From Vulcanimicrobiota bacterium (GTDB lineage Bacteria; Vulcanimicrobiota; Vulcanimicrobiia; Vulcanimicrobiales; Vulcanimicrobiaceae), in contig JAFAHB010000006.1 in the NCBI GenBank assembly GCA_019237435.1, forward strand, positions 1-5,689: a stretch of DNA of 5,689 nt, given 5' to 3'. The notes under the pieces were generated by a model that was not told where the DNA came from, did no database searches, and was given only the letters and a program-made list of their open reading frames with translations. How positions within the stretch are numbered: the first letter of the stretch is position 1; each line of letters starts with the position of its first letter. The position numbers were made by a program, and so were the translations under genes. Positions 1-5,689 of the stretch are shown here, one piece after another.

Positions 1-2006
1 AAGTTCAGCACCAAGATCGCTACGTCATCCGGCGCTTGGTCTCGCAGGCAGAACTGCTCGATAAACTCCGCTGGATTCTTGACGTAGAAAAGGGCTTCGG
101 TGCAGAGTGCGTGTCGGAGCCGGCGCTCGCCCGCGAGCGGATCTCGCGTTGCCTCAATCAATCCATCGGTGTAAAGAGCCAGCAGCGTTGCGTCGTTCAG
201 CCGTTGCGTGCGAGCGGCCGACGACGGGGCCGCGAAGCGAAGTCCTATCGGCAGGCCGTCGGCCTCGAGTTCTTTGAGCGATCCGTCGCTGATCCGCAGG
301 ATTGGATACGGATGGCCGGCGTTTGCGTATGTGAGCGTTCGCGTGCGTGCGTCGAAGATTGCGACGAACGCCGTGGCGACCGAACCAGGATAGCGTCGCA
401 ACAAGACGCGTTCGGCGGCGTCGAGAATCTGTACCGGATCGCTTTCGTACATCGCCACCACGTTGATCGCATGACGCAGCTTGCCCATCACGATCGAGGC
501 TTCGAGGCCGTGCCCGGTCACATCTCCGACCGTGAGCAAAACGCGATGTTCGTCGAGGTCGTACGCGTCGTACCAGTCGCCGCCGACTTGTACTTCAATA
601 GCGGCGGGGCGGTAGATGGCGCTAAGCGACGCGTCTTTGACGGTCGCGAGGCGCGTTGGAAGCGTCGCTTGTTGAAGCGTTTCGATCAGCCGGCGCTCCC
701 GCGCAAAACTCTCGACGTGCTCGAGTGCTAGCGACACGCGACGCCCGATTTCTTCACAAAGCTCGAGTTCGCCGGCGTCGTACGTGCGAGAGTTGGAGCA
801 GCAGATGAGCGCGCCGTAGACGGTGTCGCCGAGAAAGAGCGGAACCATCATCCACGATCGTGGATGATGGTTTTCGAAGAGCGGGCCGGCTCGCAGGCGG
901 CTCGCGCTGCCGACGTCGGCAAGCGCACCTGCAAAAATCGGCCGGCGGGCTTGCAATGCAATCTTGATCTCATGCTCGGCCGGTTCGCGGAGTCGCGCCT
1001 TCGTTCGCGCCGCCACGAGCGTCGTGAGGCGTTCGTTGACGAGCGCTGCCGCGACCGCGTAATCGGCGAAGCCGTCACAGAGCGCTTCGAGCACGTGCTC
1101 GAGCATCTTCGTTCGATCGAGCGTGGTAAAAAGACAGTCCGTCACCCGCGCCATGAAGCGGAAGCGCTCGGTGATCTGCTGCTCGCGCTCGAACGTTTTG
1201 ATGTTCTCCAGAGCCATCGCGAGCTGTCGCCCAACGATCATCGCCACATCGGCGTCCCGAGCGCCGAAGCCCGAGTAACGTTGCGATTCGAGGAAACTTA
1301 GGGTGCCGACGCAAGAGGAGCCGACCAACAACGGTACTACGATCATCGAACGGGCGCTCATGGGCAGCCCCTGCGAATGCAACAGCACCGGCTTGCGCGT
1401 GCGAACCACCTCGTCGATGGTCTCGTGAAGCCCTTCGGAGCCGGCGGTGGGAGCGCCGCGGCGATCGACAAAACTCTCGCAACGCATCGCGCCGTCATCG
1501 TCGAAGACATGGATCGCGCAGACGTCAGAGAAGTGATCGACGGACGCTTCGGTCAGGCGATTAACGATCGTGGCGCGATTGAGTGACGACGACAGCAGCG
1601 CCGTCGCCTCGGATATGAAGAGGCTGCCGGCGTCGGCGTAGTGCCCGATCTCTAGGGCGCTTCCAGCCCAGTAAAGGACTTTGTCGCGAGCATCGAGCAC
1701 TGCGGTCGCCTCGATTTGGAACGTTTGCGGCGGCGAGCCGGCGCGACGAATGTGATAGACGGTGCTCAGCCGCTCGACGCAGCGAACGCACCTGCTCCAG
1801 AGATGCTCTGCGCGCTGAACTTCGGCGTCATCGAGCTTCCCCTCGCCGGTGGGGGCCGCCGGCCGGCACGGCGTCACGCTGAGGATGTTGCCGGCGGCGT
1901 CCGCTTGCCAAATCACGTCGGTCATCCGCCCCATGATGAGTCGAATGGGATGCAGCATCCGCTCGGCGGCAGAAGACGAAGGCTCGCGCTCGGTCAGTCG
2001 TTTCAC
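1..2006 (-). CDS. PAS-GAF-GAF-SpoIIE protein serine phosphatase (3' end cut by window)
   Basis: This is a PP2C-type (SpoIIE/RsbU-like) serine phosphatase with sensory domains. Such proteins usually dephosphorylate an anti-sigma-factor antagonist in a partner-switching pathway. The minus frame is open for 668 codons without interruption. A PAS-like segment lies at about residues 26-122 (DVIWQADAAG), GAF 1 at about 133-275 (MIVVPLLVG), GAF 2 at about 290-435 (SWMMVPLFLGDTVYGAL) and the phosphatase at about 468-668. Phosphatase hallmarks are VGGDWYD (474-480), GDVTGHG (494-500), NAGHP (562-566), YTDG (612-615) and DDVAILVL (660-667). The metal-binding aspartates D477, D495, D614 and D660/D661 are all present. 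No signal peptide or membrane segment is evident, so it is probably cytoplasmic. The GTG at 2004-2006 is chosen as start because an in-frame stop lies at 2028-2030; TTG at 2010-2012 and ATG at 1956-1958 are alternatives and no strong ribosome site decides. Only a few C-terminal residues should be missing. No sigma-factor or anti-sigma partner is visible. Confidence 0.93.
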   Translation of the reverse strand, partial: MKRLTEREPSSSAAERMLHPIRLIMGRMTDVIWQADAAGNILSVTPCRPAAPTGEGKLDDAEVQRAEHLWSRCVRCVERLSTVYHIRRAGSPPQTFQIEATAVLDARDKVLYWAGSALEIGHYADAGSLFISEATALLSSSLNRATIVNRLTEASVDHFSDVCAIHVFDDDGAMRCESFVDRRGAPTAGSEGLHETIDEVVRTRKPVLLHSQGLPMSARSMIVVPLLVGSSCVGTLSFLESQRYSGFGARDADVAMIVGRQLAMALENIKTFEREQQITERFRFMARVTDCLFTTLDRTKMLEHVLEALCDGFADYAVAAALVNERLTTLVAARTKARLREPAEHEIKIALQARRPIFAGALADVGSASRLRAGPLFENHHPRSWMMVPLFLGDTVYGALICCSNSRTYDAGELELCEEIGRRVSLALEHVESFARERRLIETLQQATLPTRLATVKDASLSAIYRPAAIEVQVGGDWYDAYDLDEHRVLLTVGDVTGHGLEASIVMGKLRHAINVVAMYESDPVQILDAAERVLLRRYPGSVATAFVAIFDARTRTLTYANAGHPYPILRISDGSLKELEADGLPIGLRFAAPSSAARTQRLNDATLLALYTDGLIEATRDPLAGERRLRHALCTEALFYVKNPAEFIEQFCLRDQAPDDVAILVLN
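843..872. repeat. 30-bp perfect palindrome inside the phosphatase gene
   Basis: The 15-bp arm AACCATCATCCACGA (843-857) is followed with no spacer by its exact reverse complement (858-872). Two further G-T appositions flank it (842/873, 841/874). It lies in GAF domain 2, where the minus strand reads NHHPRSWMMV (residues 379-388). The reading frame and the GAF motif are intact on both sides, so it is not an obvious assembly break. Confidence 0.95.
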
Positions 2007-2061
2007 AGTCAACCCAAACGTTTCCGATCAGGGTACAGGATTGCTCCCTTATCGTCGGTAA

Positions 2062-2088
2062 TTGACGCGACGCTCGCGCTCATAATAA
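2062..2088 (+). promoter_or_regulatory. Weak candidate promoter for the Crp/Fnr gene
   Basis: TTGACG (2062-2067) matches the sigma70 -35 box at 5 of 6 positions. An AT-rich TAATAA (2083-2088) follows after 15 bp, which is short for sigma70, and the -10 match is poor. It lies in the 115-bp divergent gap and is placed correctly to transcribe the regulator. No convincing promoter was found for the phosphatase on the opposite strand. Confidence 0.25.
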
Positions 2089-2107
2089 CGAGCCGTCTGC
2101 TGCATTT

Positions 2108-2113
2108 GGGGAG
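2108..2113 (+). promoter_or_regulatory. Shine-Dalgarno site deciding the Crp/Fnr start
   Basis: GGGGAG ends 8 nt before the ATA at 2122-2124, an ideal spacing. By contrast, the purine-rich AGGCGG next to the internal GTG at 2197 overlaps that codon and leaves no spacing. This supports translation starting near 2122. Confidence 0.5.
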
Positions 2114-2121
2114 CACTGCGC

Positions 2122-2808
2122 ATAGAACGTCCGAACCACGTCCTGTCGAAACTTTCTCAGGAAACGCGCGAGGCTCTTGGCCGTACGCTCCAGGCGGTGC
2201 GGTTGGAAGATTCGCAGGTGCTCTACGAGGCCGGTGCTCCAATCGATCGAGTCTACTTCCCGCAATCGGCGGTAATTTCCATCGTTCAGCTCATGCAAGA
2301 AGGCTCGGCGGCGGAGATTGGGATGGTGGGCTGCGAGGGAGTCTCCGGCGTGGAATCAATTCTGGGAGGCGGACCCGCGACGGGGAGGCACATCTGTCAG
2401 GTACCCGGCACCGCGCTCTCGCTCTCGGCGGGCGCGCTTCGACGCGGGGTAAAAGAGCGCGACGACCTGTTGCGGTCGCTGCTCGGCTATGTCGGCGGCT
2501 ATGCCGCGATGCTCGCTCAGCTCATTGCCTGCAATAGGTTGCATCGCGTCGAGCAGCGCTGCGCGCGCTGGCTGCTCATGACCGTCGATCGGAGCGGACG
2601 GCTGGAGTTTCCGATGACGCAAGAGCGCTTGAGTATGATGCTTGGCGCCCAACGCCCGACGGTAACCACCGTGATGACTTCCCTGCGCGACGCCGGTTGT
2701 TTGGAGAATACGCGCGGGCGAGTGAAAATCAAGGACCGCAAGTGTCTGGGATCGTTCGCGTGCGAGTGCTACCAGTTATGCAGGAGCTATTTCGGCTTTG
2801 AGGATTGA
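2122..2808 (+). CDS. Crp/Fnr-family transcriptional regulator, probable non-canonical ATA start
   Basis: This is a DNA-binding regulator with a cyclic-nucleotide-binding-like sensor domain and a C-terminal Crp-type winged helix. From ATA at 2122 it is 228 aa, the usual family length. The N-terminal segment NHVLSKLSQETREALGRTL (residues 5-23) is typical of the family. It leads into the beta-roll with LYEAGAPIDRVYFPQSAVIS (34-53) and VGCEGVSG (about 69-76). The helix-turn-helix is at about 164-203 (MTQERLSMMLG, RPTVTTVMTSLRDAGCL, then RGRVKIKD), and the CECY motif common in this subgroup is at 214-217. The canonical cAMP-binding signature of E. coli CRP and an FNR-type N-terminal cysteine cluster are not seen, so the ligand is unknown. 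The only standard start codon is GTG at 2197, which would delete 25 conserved-looking residues and lacks a spaced ribosome site. The in-frame stop is at 2086-2088, and CTG at 2116 or ATT at 2104 are other non-standard options. The family call is certain; the start is not. Confidence 0.9.
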   Translation: MERPNHVLSKLSQETREALGRTLQAVRLEDSQVLYEAGAPIDRVYFPQSAVISIVQLMQEGSAAEIGMVGCEGVSGVESILGGGPATGRHICQVPGTALSLSAGALRRGVKERDDLLRSLLGYVGGYAAMLAQLIACNRLHRVEQRCARWLLMTVDRSGRLEFPMTQERLSMMLGAQRPTVTTVMTSLRDAGCLENTRGRVKIKDRKCLGSFACECYQLCRSYFGFED

Positions 2809-2861
2809 CGAAGCCGCGAATTGGGGAAGATTGCTGGCAATATGAACAATTCCGTTCGCTC

Positions 2862-2867
2862 AGGAGG
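2862..2867 (+). promoter_or_regulatory. Perfect Shine-Dalgarno for the small membrane peptide
   Basis: AGGAGG ends 5 nt before the GTG at 2873-2875. It selects that GTG over the overlapping GTG at 2871, which is in another frame and does not give the recognisable peptide. Confidence 0.75.
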
Positions 2868-2872
2868 TTAGT

Positions 2873-3031
2873 GTGGCTGGCATACTTTGGACGATTATCG
2901 TCGTACTGTTCGTGCTCTGGCTGCTGGGGTTCATCTTACATTTCGGTGGCGGCCTGATTCACCTTATTCTGCTCATTGCGGTGATTCTGATTGTCGTCAA
3001 TCTGCTCACCGGGCGCGGCTTGCGAGTCTGA
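2873..3031 (+). CDS. DUF5670 (lmo0937-like) two-helix membrane peptide
   Basis: The gene encodes a 52-aa hydrophobic peptide of unknown function. It begins MAGILWTIIVVLFVLWLLG and ends LIVVNLLTGRGLRV. Two membrane segments are expected at about residues 4-22 and 28-46, separated by a short HFGGG turn. This pattern (ILWTII, WLLG, GGGLIHLILLIAVI, NLLTGR) fits the lmo0937/DUF5670 family of small inner-membrane proteins found in many soil bacteria. It starts with GTG behind AGGAGG, 64 bp after the Crp-type regulator, and 26 bp before the DUF6496 gene on the same strand, so co-transcription with the latter is likely. Its role is unknown; a stress link is only inferred from its neighbours. Confidence 0.82.
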   Translation: MAGILWTIIVVLFVLWLLGFILHFGGGLIHLILLIAVILIVVNLLTGRGLRV

Positions 3032-3057
3032 CGGGGCAGAGAAAGGAGTAAGAATCG

Positions 3058-3351
3058 ATGCCTCGTGGCAAGACATCTTCGCGCAAGAAGACGTCGACGC
3101 GCAAGAAGAGCACGTCCCGCCGGAAGGGCTCGACCGGCCGAAAGAGTTCGGGGCGAAAGAAATCCGGGCGGAAGTACAGCCGGAAATCCGGTAAAAAAGT
3201 CGAGCGCGCGATGCACGAGATGAAGCGCGGAAAGCTAAAGTCGGGCCGCTCGGGAAAAAAGGTGAAGAGCCGCAAACAAGCAATCGCAATCGGCTTGAGC
3301 GAAGCGCGCCGCTCCGGCGAGAAGGTTCCCCCGCCGAAGAAGCGCTCTTAG
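3058..3351 (+). CDS. Lys/Arg/Ser-rich DUF6496-type basic protein
   Basis: This 97-aa protein is extremely basic. Residues 1-45 are a low-complexity run of short units of the form S/T-x-R-K-K or S-G-R-K (SSRKK, STRKK, TSRRK, STGRK, SSGRKKSGRK). This resembles the tails of bacterial histone H1-like proteins. Residues 46-94 match the DUF6496 pattern: KKVERAMHEMKRGKLKSG, then a second GKKVKSRKQAIAIGLSEAR and a PPPKK end. Nucleic-acid binding is likely from composition but is not demonstrated. The ATG at 3058 is preceded by AAAGGAG (3042-3048) at 9 nt spacing. It lies 26 bp after the membrane peptide gene and 22 bp from the convergent gene that ends at 3374. No clear intrinsic terminator separates the convergent pair. 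Confidence 0.85.
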   Translation: MPRGKTSSRKKTSTRKKSTSRRKGSTGRKSSGRKKSGRKYSRKSGKKVERAMHEMKRGKLKSGRSGKKVKSRKQAIAIGLSEARRSGEKVPPPKKRS

Positions 3352-3373
3352 CCCGAAGGGCGGACTCGAAGCG

Positions 3374-3886
3374 TTAGGCGGCGATCGCGGGCGACTCGAG
3401 CTCGATCGAGTTCGCGAGCGGCCCGCGATCGGTCGTCAAGCACCCGCTGGCGCGCAACGCCTGCTCGACCAATACTTTCGCGTTCGGGTCGTCTCCGCAA
3501 ATCGGCACGTTCGCGCCCGACTGAGGCATGTTGATCAGCGCTCGCACAACGCTATTGGAGTTCAGCTTGCGCGCCAGCATTTCGGCGCCGCTGAAGCGGC
3601 CGTTTCCGCGCTCGCCGGCAACCGCATCGACGATGATGGCGTCGGCGCTGGAGCCGAGTGCGACAACCGCGCGGTCAACTTCCTCGCGGGGAATCGCGAA
3701 CAGAACGAGATCCGAGCACATCGCCTGATCGTAGGGCGTCTGGGCGCGGGTGCCTACCGTCATAGCCGCGCGCTGCGCGCGATCTTTGGCGCCGGGATCG
3801 CCGAAGGTGACTTGGTGGCCGCCGTCGCGCAGCAGGCGCCCGATAGCCATCGCGCGGTCGTCGGAGCCGATGATTCCTATTCTCAT
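3374..3886 (-). CDS. F420-dependent NADP reductase-like Rossmann protein (short)
   Basis: This 170-aa protein looks like the NADP oxidoreductase/coenzyme F420-dependent family (F420_oxidored), whose members transfer hydride between F420 and NADP. The N-terminus MRIGIIG plus an AIGRLLRDGGHQVTFGDP stretch gives the Rossmann beta-alpha-beta. It is followed by DLVLFAIPREEVDRAV (second half of the fold), then VRALINMPQS, VPICGDDPNAKVLVEQAL and DRGPLANSIELE. Family members typically have FN near the first of these, GDD-x-x-A-K in the middle and a D-x-G-P-L...LE end. Two oddities stand out. The dinucleotide loop reads GIIGSDDRAMA, lacking the usual second and third glycines. The protein is also shorter than the roughly 200-230 aa usual for the family. 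ATG at 3886 is preferred because the protein then begins with the family's MRIGIIG; GTG at 3904 would add six residues. Activity and F420 use are inference. The gene converges with the DUF6496 gene. Confidence 0.78.
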   Translation of the reverse strand: MRIGIIGSDDRAMAIGRLLRDGGHQVTFGDPGAKDRAQRAAMTVGTRAQTPYDQAMCSDLVLFAIPREEVDRAVVALGSSADAIIVDAVAGERGNGRFSGAEMLARKLNSNSVVRALINMPQSGANVPICGDDPNAKVLVEQALRASGCLTTDRGPLANSIELESPAIAA

Positions 3887-3958
3887 GCCAAATTTCGTAC
3901 CCACCGCCGTTGTGAGGAACCGCAGGCGGCCCCTCGGCTGCGGCGGCGCTTCGAGCGG

Positions 3959-3988
3959 CGACGGCTTCGCAACATCGCGAAGCCGTCG
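3959..3988. terminator. Strong GC-rich hairpin between peptide and reductase-like genes
   Basis: The arms CGACGGCTTCGC (3959-3970) and GCGAAGCCGTCG (3977-3988) are perfectly complementary, giving a 12-bp stem with a 6-nt loop. It lies after the stop of the peptide gene and before the start of the reductase-like gene, both on the minus strand. No T-run follows on either strand, so it could be a Rho-type or processing hairpin or an intergenic repeat rather than an intrinsic terminator. Confidence 0.4.
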
Positions 3989-4022
3989 TGAGCCTGATCG
4001 ACCCCTGGCGCTCCGAGGGCGC

Positions 4023-4163
4023 TTAAATGTCCTGACGAGGCGGTAGAGGCTGCGGGTTCAACTCCTCGCGCGGATTCGCTCGTTCTGGCGGAAGAGGCTG
4101 CGGATTCAACCCGCCGCTAACCTTGTCGAGTTCCTCGTCTTTGATTTTCTTCTCGTCGCTCAT
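4023..4163 (-). CDS. Double-glycine-leader peptide with two LNPQPLPP repeats (RiPP/bacteriocin-like precursor)
   Basis: This 46-aa peptide starts MSDEKKIKDEELDKVSGG. That 18-residue segment fits the double-glycine leader consensus: I at -12, E at -8, L at -7, V at -4 and GG at -2/-1. In known systems such leaders are cut and exported by C39-peptidase ABC transporters. The remaining 28 residues are LNPQPLPP (19-26), ERANPREE, LNPQPLPP (35-42), then RQDI. Nine of 28 are proline, the net charge is about -1, and there are no Cys, Ser or Thr residues for lanthionine or thioether chemistry. The two octapeptides are identical in protein but differ at three synonymous codon positions. The ATG at 4163 is chosen because the leader begins there; the upstream in-frame extension to 4316 looks non-coding. 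The ribosome site is weak (GAGAAAG, 10 nt upstream). No protease, transporter or modifying enzyme lies in the window. A secreted peptide is inference; a small cytosolic protein that happens to contain VSGG is the alternative. Confidence 0.75.
   Translation of the reverse strand: MSDEKKIKDEELDKVSGGLNPQPLPPERANPREELNPQPLPPRQDI
4038..4109 (-). repeat. Two 24-nt repeats encoding LNPQPLPP, 48 nt apart
   Basis: Copy 1 spans 4086-4109 and copy 2 spans 4038-4061, both inside the peptide gene. They match at 21 of 24 bases. The three differences (AAT/AAC, CTT/CTA, CCA/CCT) are all synonymous. The period is 16 codons. Confidence 0.9.
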
Positions 4164-4179
4164 TCTGAGGTCACTTTCT

Positions 4180-4203
4180 CGCACGGGGGAATAAGCCCGT
4201 GCG
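4180..4203. promoter_or_regulatory. Hairpin in the 5' region of the peptide gene
   Basis: The arms CGCACGGG (4180-4187) and CCCGTGCG (4196-4203) form a perfect 8-bp stem with an 8-nt AT-rich loop. On the minus strand it ends 16 nt before the ATG of the peptide gene, just ahead of the weak ribosome site. It could affect mRNA stability or translation of that gene. Confidence 0.4.
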
Positions 4204-4334
4204 TTCATAGACCAATGATACGAGCGGACCGGGTCTGCCGGAACGTACATCCGCACAGCCTGCACACACAGTTGAGGGCTCGCGCCGGGGACATTGCCGG
4301 ATGAGCAGGCTACCAATTGCTCGCCCTGATCAGA

Positions 4335-4363
4335 GTGACAGAGCTGGGGGGCTATGGTATACT
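4335..4363 (+). promoter_or_regulatory. Strong sigma70-type promoter for rpoC
   Basis: GTGACA (4335-4340, 5 of 6 to TTGACA) is followed after exactly 17 bp by TATACT (4358-4363, 5 of 6 to TATAAT). An extended -10 TG sits at 4355-4356. Transcription would begin near 4370, giving an untranslated leader of about 140 nt before rpoC. Confidence 0.7.
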
Positions 4364-4369
4364 CCGCTT

Positions 4370-5689
<1,320 letters not shown>

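Noticed and set aside
36..731. A 231-codon plus-strand open frame
   Set aside because: It is antisense to the SpoIIE domain, whose minus-strand frame shows all phosphatase motifs. The plus-strand product has no recognisable domain and an Arg-rich composition typical of a shadow in GC-rich DNA.
1716..2537. A 273-codon plus-strand open frame spanning the divergent gap
   Set aside because: It overlaps the phosphatase on the other strand and the Crp-type gene in a different frame. Both of those have clear domain matches and this frame has none.
2197..2808. GTG at 2197 as the start of the Crp-type gene
   Set aside because: It would remove 25 family-like residues, and the nearby AGGCGG overlaps the codon with no spacing. 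The site at 2108-2113 fits a start near 2122 much better. It remains the fallback if no non-standard start is used.
3351..3361. GCCC-GAA-GGGC hairpin as a bidirectional terminator between the convergent genes
   Set aside because: The stem is only 4 bp and there is no T-tract on either side, so it is not convincing.
4023..4316. A 97-codon version of the peptide gene starting at 4316
   Set aside because: The extra N-terminal 51 codons have no leader-like or domain features and contain the hairpin at 4180-4203. The leader pattern begins exactly at ATG 4163.

Overview
The window looks like chromosomal DNA from a high-GC free-living bacterium. The start of RpoC at the right edge resembles Terrabacteria-type sequences (Firmicutes, Chloroflexi, Eremiobacterota). 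A PAS-GAF-GAF-SpoIIE phosphatase, a Crp2-type regulator, a DUF5670 membrane peptide, a DUF6496 basic protein and an F420-reductase-like protein would all fit a soil lineage such as Candidatus Eremiobacterota. That placement is inference from gene content and cannot be proven here. The two largest genes run off the window: the phosphatase at the left edge and rpoC at the right edge.

Layout. Positions 1-2006 (minus) hold a multidomain PP2C/SpoIIE serine phosphatase missing only its last residues. After a 115-bp divergent gap, a Crp/Fnr-type regulator (plus) ends at 2808; its most plausible start is a non-canonical ATA at 2122. A 52-aa two-helix membrane peptide (2873-3031) and a 97-aa Lys/Arg-rich DUF6496 protein (3058-3351) follow on the plus strand, each with a good Shine-Dalgarno sequence. 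Converging on them is a short F420-dependent NADP reductase-like Rossmann protein (3374-3886, minus). Upstream of it on the same strand is a 46-aa peptide gene (4023-4163) with a double-glycine-type leader and two copies of the octapeptide LNPQPLPP. A 349-bp non-coding stretch (4164-4512) contains a hairpin ahead of the peptide gene, a strong sigma70-type promoter, and a roughly 140-nt leader with several competing hairpins. rpoC then begins at a TTG (4513) and continues past the end.

How it fits together. The phosphatase and the Crp-type protein are divergent sensory/regulatory genes. The two small stress-type proteins lie just downstream of the regulator and may be its targets or co-transcribed with it (inference). 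rpoC is not preceded by rpoB, which is unusual, and it appears to have its own promoter and leader.

The observations most worth a second look are the LNPQPLPP peptide, a 30-bp perfect palindrome inside the phosphatase gene, the uncoupled rpoC with its leader, and the AUA-type start of the Crp regulator. No RNA genes, CRISPR arrays or insertion sequences were seen.
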